Positions 22,801-33,209 of a stretch of 64,000 nucleotides of DNA are shown piece after piece (position 1 is the first letter of the stretch; every line of letters begins with the position of its first letter). Source of the stretch: Eunapius fragilis (Eukaryota > Porifera > Demospongiae > Spongillida > Spongillidae); NCBI GenBank assembly GCA_963681505.1, contig OY811982.1:320693-384692 (forward strand), in the 5' to 3' direction. The notes beneath the pieces were generated by a model. The model did not search any database, was not told where the DNA came from, and was given only the letters and a program-made list of their open reading frames with translations. The translations under genes were made by a program, and so were the position numbers.

Positions 22801-23364
22801 ACATAGCATATGGAATGATGTGAGGAAGAACATCACATTAAGAACAGTGTGGGGAGGAATGTCACATGAAAGAGAGGGCAGGTTGAGTTACCTTCTCCAA
22901 TGGTATTCAGAACATGGATCTGATCACTGGAGATGATGGTCCCTGTGTACTGACTCAGGAAATCTGTTGCAGCATGACCACTAACTGCTGATGATAGGTC
23001 TCCTTATGGAAGAACATAAATTATAATGATAACACTACAGTGTGCTTATTACACACAAAAATATTAACTTAGGTTCGTGGCAACATAGCATATGGAATGA
23101 TGTGAGGAAGAACATCACATTAAGAACAGTGTGGGGAGGAATGTCACATGAAAGAGAGGGCAGGTTGAGTTACCTTCTCCAATGGTATTCAGAACATGGA
23201 TCTGATCACTGGAGATGATGGTCCCTGTGTACTGACTCAGGAAATCTGTTGCAGCATGACCACTAACTGCTGATGATAGGTCTCCTTATGGAAGAACATA
23301 AATTATAATGATAACACTACAGTGTGCTTATTACACACAAAAATATTAACTTAGGTTCGTGGCA
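22801..23364 (-). repeat. Tandem 282-bp duplication containing the P-loop exon of copy B
   Basis: Unit 22801-23082 is followed at once by 23083-23364. I see no difference between them by eye. Each unit carries the 111-nt exon (23002-22892 and 23284-23174) encoding the juxtamembrane segment [20 protein letters not shown] and the start of the glycine loop (NTIGEG). The exon is phase 1 at both ends, so either or both copies could be spliced in without a frameshift. Including both would duplicate the first kinase strand. Copy A has one unit. A collapsed or expanded assembly is an alternative explanation. Confidence 0.85.
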
Positions 23365-23447
23365 ATATTGCTCATGCAATACATTCTGTCAAGGCTACGT
23401 TGAGTCTGATAAAGAAGTATGAGCGGCTCTTGGGTTGAACTGAGCCA

Positions 23448-23828
23448 ATGACAAGCCTGGTAGTTAGATGTAATAATGTGTCCTTTGCCCCCAGTGCCGA
23501 TACAGAACTGGCTATGCAAGCAGCACAAGCATGTTGGGCCAATGAACCCAACCCCACCCCTCCATATCTCAACTGGGCCTCCTGCCAGGTGTGCTCTGTA
23601 AGGTCTGAAGTACAACATGAGACTAAACATTTCTTAACACAGCCACATCTAACGACTTGTGGCCAGTGGATGGTACAGAAGAACTCTATTTCTATGCTCA
23701 ACCTAACCTTGGTGAGAGCAAATGCCACTGCCATTCCCTCAAGTGGCAATCCACACCTTTATACTTCAACATTGTTATTTTATTTTATTGTGGTTATTTT
23801 TGATTGGTCATTACTTCCAAATTCATGA
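23448..23828 (+). other. Plus-strand ORF in copy B intron, probably transposon-derived
   Basis: An open frame of 126 codons with strings such as ELAMQAAQACWANEPNPTPP and MLNLTLVRANATAI. The last part resembles the minus-strand ORF in the element at 7882-8716 (LNMTLVRANARAL) at the amino-acid level. That supports a shared transposon origin. The flanking CTCAAGTGGCAAT motif also occurs in the matching intron of copy A near 3320. Not recognised otherwise. Confidence 0.35.
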
Positions 23829-23985
23829 CTACATGCCATGAGCCAATAATTTTGTCGGTGTGAAACTATATAGACAACAACCTACAAGAAAAAATGGACA
23901 TGCATGCGCACACACAGGCACAAAACACACAAGCACACACAAAAATGTACACACATGTGCACACACATGCACAACACACACATAC

Positions 23986-24235
23986 CTATATTGTGCTCCT
24001 CAGCCAGTGTATTCATCTCTACCATCAGAACATCCACCTGACTCTTCATCACAGATTCCCGTCTGCAAACCACCAAAATGATGGCCATACTTATAACTAG
24101 GAGGAGAATTAGGCTGACTCCACCCCCTGCCACACCCCATGCCACAGCTGTGACTGGGAACTCTGTGACAGGACTTGTCACAAATGTGATACTGCCGGGT
24201 GTATAGTACAGGGACCTGCCCACTGATACCACTAC
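23986..24235 (-). CDS. Copy B membrane-spanning exon
   Basis: The exon lies between CCTCAG and GTATGTG. It encodes YYTPGSITFVTSPVTEF, a hydrophobic helix GGGVSLILLLVISMAIILVV, a basic stop-transfer (CRRESVMKSQ) and an acidic juxtamembrane segment ending EEHNI. It ends in phase 1 and joins the P-loop exon. Confidence 0.85.
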
Positions 24236-24306
24236 CTGAGGACACATGTTAACACACATAGGTGAATTTGATGGATGATTGGTAGCAATGCCATACAAGG
24301 TCATAC

Positions 24307-26034
24307 CATGCCATTAGATGGTGTTTGCCAGGAACCAGTGGTCACTTCAGAGAGGTTTTGGGGAGGCTGACAGGATAAGACCTAGTGGAACATTAAAAGG
24401 TGGCATGGGTCTGGGCACTAGTTCAGATGAGGTCCCTCACGGTATCAGTAGTATTTCCCAGGTCTACTGCACATCTCTCTCCTCCAACTGTCACCATGAT
24501 CTCAGAGAGGACATCAACACTCATGATGTTCATACCCTGACATAACGAGATCACATGACCATCCCTTCTATCACTGTCATGGCTGCAATGTCTCTTACAT
24601 TGATTCTCATGATCTTAACTGAACCAATCATCTGGGTGAGATCATCTTTATTGATAGATGTGAAGACAGGATTTGGGACCACTCCAATCTTCAGAGGGTC
24701 TCCAACTGGTCCAGGAGCTCCATCCATCATAATGGTGTAGTTGATACCAGGAAACAAGTACACACCTGGTCCACTGTAATCAGATTCCAGGGGTGGGGCA
24801 TAACACTTGAGAGTGGTGAATGTCTGCTTACACTCCTGAGGTGTCTGGTACTCAGAGAAACAGGTAACACAATGGGAAATGAAGCACATTGAAGATGTAC
24901 CTTCATCATTCCATTTTTTATCAACTGAAAGGTAGCCTTCTGGGTAACATTGAGGTATGCTCCAGTGACGGTCAGAATGATACCTCCACTGAGGAAGAAT
25001 GAACATCAAGCAATTGTATAACCATGATGTTCATCTGGTTAGGACTTACGCTGGTATGGTCCTAACAGGAGACACTGAAGTGTAATTAGGATTGCTTGTG
25101 TATTCAAAGGTGACTCCAGTGTTTGTGGTCACTTCACTGTCAATGTAGACTGTCACCAAACCAACACCTGTTCTCACTGCAGATGATGTGCACGTGATTT
25201 CTGTGAGTGATAACTGTCTGTGGAGGTGTACAACAGTGGTCATGGACACATTTTGGTGGATGGAAACCTTCAACTCACAATATGACACACACAGCTCCAT
25301 TCAGTAGTACTCCTTTCACTCCATTACCAACAATCAGGAACATTCCTACAATCACAACATTAGTACCTCCTGACATTGGTCCTGACTTTGGAAATACTGA
25401 AGAGATGGATGGCCTCACATATGTGTAAAGGTTAGACATTGCCTGTACCATGGTACCAGATCTATTAATAGTTATTATCACATTAACAGATGTCTGCTGT
25501 TGCATTCCTCCAGAGGTGTATGCTCTATTGACACACACAACCAGCGTTCCTGGTATGTACCCATCTGACTGTACCATACAGGACACTCCTCCCACAGTCA
25601 CACTAACAATGTCCCCAACTGTCACTCCAAGGTTAGTGCCTGTGATGGTCAGTCTTGTCCCTAGCTCCTCCAAATGGACCAGAGGTTGGAGAGACATAGC
25701 TCAACACAGGAGAGGGACATTGGTTTGGTTGGATGGCAAATGTTGAAGAGCAGGTTTCTGGTGCAACACAGCTGCTGATACCATTACACCATCCACAGTC
25801 ATACCCAGTACTAATGTTGACAGCCAGGCAGGAGGTACACACAGGAGCAGAGAATGCAGAACAGTCATACAGTGTCACTGAAGATGAGAGTGGAAAATTA
25901 AGGTCGAACTTAACACCCATGTCCTCACCTTGGATAACTCCAAGAGGATCATTTAAGTACATAACTGTACCACTGTTGGTCCAAATAAGACTGATATTAG
26001 CTACAATAGCAGAGGTTCCAACAGGAAGGGAGAT
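24307..26034 (-). CDS. Copy B third PSI and IPT/TIG repeats
   Basis: Exons 26034-25279, 25217-25050, 24988-24901, 24835-24599, 24536-24441 and 24381-24307. Contents: a PSI module (CSAFSAPVCTSC ... YDCGWCNG), IPT1 (SPTSGPFGG...), IPT2 (FPKSGPMSGGTNVVIVG) and further IPT-like strands (GGIILTVTGAYLNVTQ; GVYLFPGINYTIMMDG; SEIMVTVGGERCAVDLG; VLSCQPPQNLSEVTTG). A 4-nt insertion in IPT1 near 25660, relative to copy A, breaks the frame. Introns of about 57-62 bp are used on both sides of the PSI3/IPT exon. These domains form the membrane-proximal stalk of Met/plexin-type receptors. Confidence 0.8.
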
Positions 26035-26119
26035 CTGGGAGGAGAGGGTAGCCATCTTAATAGAGGAGATGACATCACCCCACTCCTCACCTGAGCTGCA
26101 GTATACATACACCTAATGG

Positions 26120-27370
26120 AGGTGTTACTGATGTAGCTGGTAGGTAGAGAGGAGGTGGCTCCATTTGGGAGTGTAATACGACATGTGTATGAGTAACCAT
26201 TGGTCTGTAAAATGAAGTGGGTTTTAATTAATCATTCAACTATAGCCTTCCCATACAAGTGGGGGAAGGTTCTTTGTGTTCAACACCAGTCCTCTACTGA
26301 CTGTCACAGGTAACAGGTAGGTACCATTGAGTAGAGATGGACACACAGCTAAATATGTCTGATTACTAGTTGTGTTGACCTGATGATGTAATGGTCATGA
26401 TATATCACTGAGGAGACATCTCGACTCACAGAGATGACATTAGTACAAGATGAGGTCACTGCAGTACATCTCGTCTCCACATTACACCACACACACACAC
26501 CATCACTCTGGAGACAGCTGCTACAACTGTTGGGATAAATACATTCAATGGTCACCTTTTAGGTAATTCTAAATCAGCTAATTACCTTGCGGCTGCAGCA
26601 CAGTTGTATGTAGACAGTTTAGTGGTAGCAAATGGAATGTTTAGACTTGAACTGCCAAAGCCAACATTCACCACTGTAAAGATATCATTGCATTCCATGA
26701 CCATCATGTGCACACAGCCCAGTGTCCACATACCTAGCTTTGGGACATTCAGTTGTGAAATAGCACCTGTGATGTTGGATGTGAAGGTGGTCTGGTTGAC
26801 CTTTGAGTATGGTACTGAGATGGTCACTCCACTATCAGTGGCCAACAAACATAGGAAGCTCTCTCCAGTCAGTAAAGGAGGAAGACCAGAGTTGATTGTA
26901 AGAGTTATCTAATTATTGGAATCATCATGATGACATACTTATAGCTGTGAAATCATCCACATTTACCAATGTGTGAATTTCCAGTATAAACTTGGTTGGG
27001 GTCACACTGGTGTTGGAGAGACATAGGCTTGCACCACCCTGTATCCATCTTGTTGACACTGTGCTGTTCTGACACTGTGACCTCCGAGAACACTTCTGCT
27101 CCACAGTACACCATCCACACAGAGGGTTCACATTAGCTGCACAGCTCAGACAGTCAGTGAAACAGGAACACTGCTCTATGGGAACTTGGACCACCTATGG
27201 GGGAAGAGGGGGAGGGGTCACATGGGCACCCTACATGGTCATTGGCCTACTGAAGTGGTTGTGATGGCATAGACATAGTTCTGTCCACTGGTCCATGTCA
27301 GTCTGGTCACAGGACCAGGCATTGGCCATGTGGAGAATGTTGTCACAGACGTTGTACTGGTTATGTTGTA
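26120..27370 (-). CDS. Copy B PSI1, plexin-type TIG and PSI2 exons
   Basis: Exons 27370-27251 (ends ITTTS), 27194-26967 (PSI1 with eight cysteines, CGWCTVEQKC), 26908-26734 (GLPPLLTGESFLCLLATDSG, the 'P-x-L-x-x-G-E/Q-x-(Y/F)-x-C' start of plexin TIG stretches), 26675-26586, 26529-26433 (PSI2: CSSCLQSDGVCVWC), 26347-26256 and about 26203-26120. Phases are compatible; for example the AAG|T junction recreates a serine before CSSC. The plexin family alternates PSI and TIG in the same order. Confidence 0.8.
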
Positions 27371-27373
27371 CTG

Positions 27374-27560
27374 GAAGAGGTGGAGGAGGAGGAGGAGGAG
27401 GAGGAGGAGGAGGAGGAGAAGGAGGAGGAAGAGGAGGAGGATGAAGAGGAGGATGAGGAGGATGAGGATGAGGAAGTAGAAGAGGCAGAAGAGGAGAGGA
27501 AGAGAGGTGAAGAGGAGAGGAGGAGAAAGAGAAGAAGGAATAGGAGGAGGAGCAGGGGAA
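27374..27560. repeat. GGA-rich purine tract in copy B intron
   Basis: About 185 bp of (GGA)n grading into GGA/GAA mixtures. It creates a spurious reading frame that fuses with the SEMA-like exon on the minus strand; the true exon ends at the GTGAGT donor (27609-27604). Confidence 0.9.
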
Positions 27561-27609
27561 GAAGCGCAGGAAGATGAGATGTGACATCACTAATTATTAC
27601 TATACTCAC

Positions 27610-28622
27610 TGCTTGTAGAGATGATCCACTGGCTATGAACAGTAATGCAAGGGACTCATAGTTGAATGCCAAGGTGGAGGTGAAAGTGCTTGTGTTAGAT
27701 TGCCTCAAGATGTTTATAGTACTTAGTGTTGGTGCCTCCACTGCTCCTGGTGATGGAATGTTGCATCTGTTGGGGCAAGACTGAGCAGAAGAGACAGTAT
27801 CCCTCCATGGTAAGCTAGTGTCTGAGCAAGAGGCAGTGTTCATGGCACTGTCCACTGAAGACAGTCCAATAGTGCACACACGACTAATGAGAGGAGCATT
27901 TGGCGTCACAAGTCCAATAACTAGTGTGGCTCCCCCACTGTGAAATGACTCCAACAGAGACACACCCACAACTTTACTGGTACCATCCACAGCTGATGAA
28001 CTGGAGCAGTTTATCTCTGCTTCATACACAGCAGCCACTGATGTCTCATTGCTGTTGTCACACACTCTCAACACCCTCACTCCAGGTCTGGATATTGATG
28101 ATGTGTTCACATCAAGTACCACAAAGTATATATAGGAGCCCGCCACAAACCCTCCAAACCAGTTGCGAGTGAACGAGGCTGCAGTCACACCAAACAGGTT
28201 TCCTGATGACCTGCTCACACTCCCAGCTGCCCCGTCAAGTCCATACTGACCAATAAGGATCACAGCACCGTTGCTACTGCCTACGTAGAAGCTATTTCCT
28301 CCTCCGATGACCGGGGCACTCACCAAAGCCACGTTATTGCTTGAGGCTAGACTGTTTAGAAAAGCACTCACCGAGCCTTCGGCCAAGTCATTAGCGAAGT
28401 AACTGATGCAGCTATTGTTGCTGACACATACGATAAGTCTGCTCTCGTCTGAGCTCAGCGCTATCCGTAAGACAGATGTTTCGAAAGGAAACTGCAGCAC
28501 TTCTTGTTGGACTAGACTGCCATTCAACCTGTGCACTCGACCAATTCCATAATCATTGGTGCTCACATAGACGTCAGAACTGGAGCTAACAACTATGTCA
28601 TGTGGCTGACCATTTATCTGAC
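27610..28622 (-). CDS. Copy B SEMA-like propeller exon
   Basis: One long exon of 1,013 nt (about 337 codons) from CACAG to GTGAGT, with no internal break. It has repeating beta-propeller-like segments (HDIVVSSSSDVYVST; IALSSDESRLIVCVSNNSC; NSFYVGSSNGAVILIG; FVAGSYIYFVVLDVN) and a cysteine-containing end (CPNRCNIPSPG). Position before PSI and the string FAGGFV/YFVVLD match the plexin/Met SEMA layout, but the sequence is divergent and shorter than a usual 500-residue SEMA, so it could be a related propeller. It joins the LamG-like exon in phase (G|GT). Confidence 0.7.
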
Positions 28623-29195
28623 CTGTGTGCATGGTAACACAAATTAATTAAGCTATATTAATCTATTTAATAATTATTCAAGAGGATGTAAAAGAAATGC
28701 GACCAAAACGGAAATCAAATCACTTCCCAGTTCTAACGCTAAAAGATACGCCCCCCTTTTTACAAATGCGCAGTATCAGTCTGTGTTCGCTTTTTTTTTT
28801 TAAACGTTTGTCTAGGCCGTTTTTGACAGTCAAACAAAAACCTTTCGTTTCATTTCGACGATGCACAGACAGTGACAGGCTTAGTTTTTCAAGTTCATGC
28901 ATTTTCCCTCTCTCAAGTACTATTACAACCATGTACATGTAACACAAAATGTCATTGTATGTGCATTAATGGTGATACTCATACGAAAAATGCATGGGGC
29001 TTCTAGTTTGATAAATACCCACCTCTTCATATTTAGATAAGTTTGAGGATTGATTGCTAAGTACGTGTTGCTGTGGGCAGATGGGTATTACCATTGGTTG
29101 CTAGGTACGGGTTGCTATTTAATTACATACATTGTAAAATAAAGCTCAGCACGCTTAAAATTAATCCATTGTACTCGTATGAATAGAAGTCTTAC
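28623..29195 (-). other. Intron of copy B between SEMA-like and LamG-like exons
   Basis: 573 bp with canonical ends (GTAAGA ... CACAG). The apparent ORFs here (28697-28947, both strands) show no domain. Copy C has a 638-bp intron in the same position which contains an extra MITE. Confidence 0.5.
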
Positions 29196-29864
29196 CATCG
29201 GCAGGAAGAATCTTGTAACTTAGGTTATAAATTTCAGCATTTGCAGCCAGGTCCCATGGATCACTAGCATAGACAGTGAGATCTCCAGAGAAGCGCCTGG
29301 TAGGTTGCGTAGCATAATATCCAGATTCTCCAACATACAGCTTCACATCAGGTCCATTGCACTCAAGCATTACCTTCGTCCGGGTTTTGAAACTCAGTGT
29401 TATCTGTGTTTCTGCAGGCCAGTTACCATAAACAAAATCGCCTATTATCACTTGCAGTTGAACACTACCGGGGTAAAAAAAAAAAGAAGGGGAACGATTT
29501 CCAAAATCACAGCAATGTCTTCCATTTGTAAAACGGAGAATGTTGCTCCAATTATCAACCGTACCAGTGGGTACTATTTCAAAGGAAAGGATGTAGTTTC
29601 CAGTTGTTCCTGGGATTACACTAATTTGATTGTTAGCTGCCAATACTGGATGAGTAGGAAGACTAAAAGTCGGAGGCTGAGTAGTAAGATTAGTAACAAG
29701 AGGACTGTTGGAATTGCAGCCATCTTATCGTCGCCAACATGGTGCCGGGTGTGTGAGGGTGGGGGGAACATAATATAATGAATGTACACCATGCATAAAC
29801 GACAACGCACACATACGTTGAATGTAGTCACACATTCTGATATCAGCGGGCACTCCGCCGTCAT
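29196..29864 (-). CDS. Copy B N-terminal LamG/concanavalin-like exon
   Basis: A frame from about 29723 down to 29196 encodes a Ser/Thr/Pro-rich linker (NLTTQPPTFSLPTHPV) and then a beta-sandwich-like domain of about 150 residues. That domain contains GNYILSFEIVPTGTV, NILRFTNG, CCDFGNRSP, YPGSVQLQVIIGD, RTKVMLECNGPDVKLYVGE and NLTVYASDPW. The alternation and the final DPWxxAANAxIYNL motif suggest a laminin-G/ConA-like fold (inference). A TAA lies just before the linker in frame, so the start must be upstream through splicing. A possible first exon begins with an ATG at 29864. The hydrophobic frame MAAIPTVLLLLILLLSL near 29721 looks like a signal peptide but is out of frame. Confidence 0.6.
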
Positions 29865-29928
29865 TATAGACTAATCTCGCAACGTTTGTGCCCTGAGCTC
29901 TTTAACACCGTACTTCATATGGCATTTT

Positions 29929-30034
29929 AGTCTCGACCTCAGACCGTAGCAAGTCGTAGTGCAGGATTACACCGTACTTGTGCAAACATGCAGTTCCCAT
30001 CCGTGCTGTGACTTATGGTCTGGGGCCAAGACTA
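29929..30034. mobile_element. MITE of the AGTCTCG family upstream of copy B
   Basis: Starts TAGTCTCGACCTCAGACC and ends GGTCTGGGGCCAAGACT. A related element is in the same place upstream of copy C (55881-56007) with the same right flank (AACATGCAGTCA), so it was present before B and C separated. Confidence 0.65.
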
Positions 30035-30142
30035 ACATGCAGTCAGATAGCTGATATAATTTTATAACCAGGGAAATGCACTTATAACAAGTGCCGAGAG
30101 TAGAGTACAAACTTTACAATACACGTGAATACACGTAATATG

Positions 30143-30264
30143 TAGTCTCGTATCCAGACCCTCACTCACAGCTGCAGATGGATTACATCACCGCTACGCG
30201 AGAAAAGAAGCGTAGCGGTGGTGTAATCCATCTGCTGCTAGGAATAGTTGGTATGGGTACGTGG
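30143..30264. mobile_element. MITE with strong central hairpin
   Basis: Begins TAGTCTCGTATCCAGACC. Its interior contains GATGGATTACATCACCGCTA and, 15-20 bp later, the matching inverted sequence, giving a near-perfect hairpin of about 25-bp arms (30176-30233). It ends with the GGTATGGGTACG variant of the right terminal repeat. Confidence 0.6.
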
Positions 30265-30359
30265 ATCGTCATAAAATCAGCTAACGATGAAAGAAAATCT
30301 AGTGATTAAATATGACTGCCTAATAGTCCCTCAACTGTAAGTTACTTTACCTATGAACT

Positions 30360-31251
30360 TGGTATGAGTGACCTTTTTAAGTTGGTGAAGTCATGTATTG
30401 TAATGAAAACATCACACTATCATGGGATGCAATATCAATTGATGGATGCCATATCAACGAAGTGCATATTTGTTCTCAGTGTTTCCGAGAAAGAATGCTT
30501 GGCTGAAATATTGCTAAGGCTTATAACCGGTGTCGTTGATGTTATTGAGCATCAAATGAAAGGGTAGCTTAGCCAACATTCCTCCTGCCATTGCTGCTCA
30601 AACATTATCAGCACCGGCACATAACATGTTTGCTGAGCACACTCTTGGGCTAGCTGACCATCTCATGAGAAAGGCACCTAACATTACTATAGGATTTGTG
30701 GATGGGAAAGTTAAAAGCAAAATTAATAAAACTTTTGAGTGGATTTCAAACAAAACTGAAGATGAGCAAGACAATAAAATTTTGCATAAAACAAGGTAGA
30801 AAGTGTAAAGCCCTTTGCCTATCGCATGAAGAGTCTGTTGCCAAGCTGCAAATGAAAGGCTCATTGAAAAAAGATAGCAGATTCCGAAAAACACTACAAA
30901 AGAAATTAATTAGTGTTGCAGAAGGGCAAATCCGAGTTGTCTGTAGAGTTTTCAGACCTAACTGATGACCAGATGAATACTATTTCAGTAGTACTAGCCA
31001 ATTCTTGCACGGTAAATGCACTCTACTGTGAACACTTGTGGTTTGTTAACCAGCAGAATGTAATGTATAAAGGTCATGTTATCAATGTAAAGCACTCAAA
31101 AAAGTCAACAACACCTAAAGTTACAGTTACCTATTGGAAATACGACGAAACAGAGGAAGAAGGAGAAGACGTTACAATGACATTGATTGAATTTGTAGTG
31201 GATTATATTACTGGTGATCTTCAGATCAATGAACCTGCTACGTCTAAGTAA
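30360..31251 (+). pseudogene. Unrecognised, probably transposon-encoded protein remnant
   Basis: Successive plus-strand frames (30364-30567; 30696-30965; 30913-31251) read like one broken protein. The last 110 codons have balanced composition and end at a TAA: VNALYCEHLWFVNQQNVMYK, then TPKVTVTYWKYDETEEEGED, then EFVVDYITGDLQI. Frameshifts separate the pieces. It lies next to a MITE-type repeat and other transposon debris. I do not recognise a named domain. Confidence 0.4.
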
Positions 31252-31572
31252 TTAGAAATGCATATCCAGTATGGTAGTAATGTTTGGTGTATTAACTATT
31301 TGTTTTCCAACAACTGTAGCACAAAAAAGTCAAACCGTCACAATTTTTGCTTCCCTCTTGCGTACATTCAAAAATGAGTGTTTGCAACTTCTGAAATACT
31401 GCACCAATAAATACAAAAAAAGACATTATTGTAATTCGCATTTTTTCCTCTTTCATTTGATATAAAAATTTGATATAAAAATCGCCGCATTTGATGCTAT
31501 TTGAAAAAAATGTTCAAGCACCTATTCTAGTCCAATGAGAAAGTTGAAGAGATTAGGAATTAGAGGCAAAGG

Positions 31573-31998
31573 TGGTGTAAAAAGGAAGGGAAAAAGGTTA
31601 TGGGAAAAGGAAAATCCTATATTTAGCACGTGTAACAGAACGAGTGTCCCAATAAACAATAATTTGTCCCTTTGTGACCTGTTCGTTGAATGTAGTTTAC
31701 TTAATGCACAATAGAGCCTCCTATACATTTGTATGCTTTCTGTGCAAGTGCTGTAAAAATTCAATTATATATATAAATTCAACTACACAAGTAAATAAAA
31801 AACCTTCTCTATGAGAAAGTTGGTGGGATATAGGATTTGATGGCAATGGTGGTCCCGTTCGTAGCATATACTATGTTCGTGTGCTAAATATAGGACTATG
31901 ACATTGTCCCTTACTATTACAGACCCTTGTTTTCTTGCTTTTTACACCACCATTACCTTCAAATCCTATATCCCACCAACTTTCTCATTGAGGTTTTT
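31573..31998. mobile_element. Foldback element with about 45-bp terminal inverted repeats
   Basis: The segment 31807-31854 (ATGAGAAAGTTGGTGGGATA onward) is the reverse complement of 31949-31997 (to TATCCCACCAACTTTCTCAT). An outer related unit begins at 31519-31628. The inner CCTATATTTAGCAC motif and TTGCTTTTTACACCA are shared with the palindrome at 35908-36052, and AAAGTTGGTGGGA is shared with the repeats at 57.2 and 57.5 kb. Confidence 0.65.
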
Positions 31999-32009
31999 TA
32001 TTGACTTGT

Positions 32010-32285
32010 TTTATTCATTTTTTCTTTATTCGTGCACATTGATCCGTAATGTTCAGCCACCAATGTCTTATTGTAAACCAAGCTTAGTAAGAGTAGGTAG
32101 CTACATTTACATATACCTTTGAATAACTTTATTGGTTTACACTTTCGATGGCCGCGTTTGGTTTTGCAGGGTATGCTTAGCCTTCCCGTACCGCATTCTC
32201 TTCGCCACACGAGCAGAAAGCGGCTCTTCCAGCCTATTCTGAAGCTATTGGTGAAATTTTCATTGTTTAAAAGTGTTCCTATCCC
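32010..32285. other. Spacer, nothing recognised
   Basis: AT-rich spacer between the foldback element and the polypurine tract. The ORFs crossing it are extended only by the purine repeat. Confidence 0.4.
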
Positions 32286-33208
32286 TAATTATGCGTTGCC
32301 AAGAAGAGAAAGAAGAAGAAGAAGGAGGAGGAGGAGGAGGAGGAGGAGGAGGAGGAGGAGGAGGAGGAGGAGGAGGAGGAGGAGGAGGAGGAGGAGGAGG
32401 AGGAGGAGGAGGAGGAGGAAGAGGAGGAGGAAGAGGAAGAGGGAGAGGAAGAGGAAGAGGAAGAGGAAGAGAAAGAGGTAGAGGAAGAGGAAAAGGAAGA
32501 GGAAGAGGAAGAGGAAGAGGAAGAGGGAGAGGAAGAGGAAGAGGAAGAGGAAGAGAAAGAGGAAGAGGAAGAGGAAGAGGAAGAGGAAGAGGAAGAGGAA
32601 GAGGAAGAGGAAGAGGAAGAGGAAGAGGAAGACGAGGAGGAAGACGAAGACGAAGACGAAGACGAAGACGAAGACGAAGACGAAGACGAAGAAGAAGACG
32701 AAGAAGAAGACGAAGACGAAGACGAAGACGAAGAAGAAGACGAAGAAGAAGACGAAGAAGAAGACGAAGAAGAAGAAGAAGAAGAAGAAGAAGAAGAAGA
32801 AGAAGAAGAAGAAGAAGAAGAAGAAGAAGAAGAAGAAGAAGAAGAAGAAGAAGAAGAAGAAGAAGAAGAAGAAGAAGAAGAAGAAGAAGAAGAAGAAGAA
32901 GAAGAAGAAGAAGAAGAAGAAGAAGAAGAAGAAGAAGAAGAAGAAGAAGAAGAAGAAGAAGAAGAAGAAGAAGAAGAAGAAGAAGAAGAAGAAGAAGAAG
33001 AAGAAGAAGAAGAAGAAGAAGAAGAAGAAGAAGAAGAAGAAGAAGAAGAAGAAGAAGAAGAAGAAGAAGAAGAAGAAGAAGAAGAAGAAGAAGAAGAAGA
33101 AGAAGAAGAAGAAGAAGAAGAAGAAGAAGAAGAAGAAGAAGAAGAAGAAGAAGAAGAAAGAAGGTGAAGGTGAAGGTGAAGGTGAAGGTGAAGGTGAAGG
33201 TGAAGGTG
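32286..33208. repeat. 920-bp polypurine tract: (GGA)n, (GGAAGA)n, (GACGAA)n, (GAA)n, (GGTGAA)n
   Basis: Almost uninterrupted purine strand. From left to right the unit changes from GGA (about 32320-32430) to GGAAGA/GAGGAA (to about 32640), GACGAA (to about 32765), then about 130 GAA units (about 32765-33158) and finally GGTGAA. All long ORFs on both strands here are artefacts of the repeat. Long GAA/TTC tracts can form triplex DNA (established for FXN). Confidence 0.95.
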
Positions 33209-33209
33209 T

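Larger units (their letters stand above)
12177..29864 (-). pseudogene. Receptor tyrosine kinase copy B (most complete member)
   Basis: About 23 exons can be followed with matching phases from a LamG-like exon (about 29723-29196) through the SEMA-like exon (28622-27610), PSI/TIG/IPT exons, membrane exon (24235-23986), kinase exons (23002-21545) and tail exons (19299-19210, 12302-12177). The protein would be a type I membrane receptor of roughly 1,400-1,500 residues. Two anomalies are seen. One is a 4-nt insertion in the first IPT repeat near 25660, which shifts the frame relative to copy A. The other is a tandem duplication of the P-loop exon. If the 4-nt difference is an assembly or sequencing error this would be an intact gene, so the pseudogene label is provisional. 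A signal peptide exon was not securely found. The last intron is swollen to 6.9 kb by a TTAA-flanked insert. Confidence 0.75.

Noticed and set aside
27361-27600. Extension of the 423-codon ORF beyond the SEMA-like exon into poly-Ser
   Set aside because: The GTGAGT donor at 27609-27604 is conserved in copies A and C, and the poly-Ser part is the GGA tract in the intron.
29616-29723. Signal peptide MAAIPTVLLLLILLLSL as the start of copy B
   Set aside because: It is out of frame with the LamG-like domain, and copy C has ACG in place of the ATG; the frame that continues into the domain is a Ser/Thr/Pro linker.
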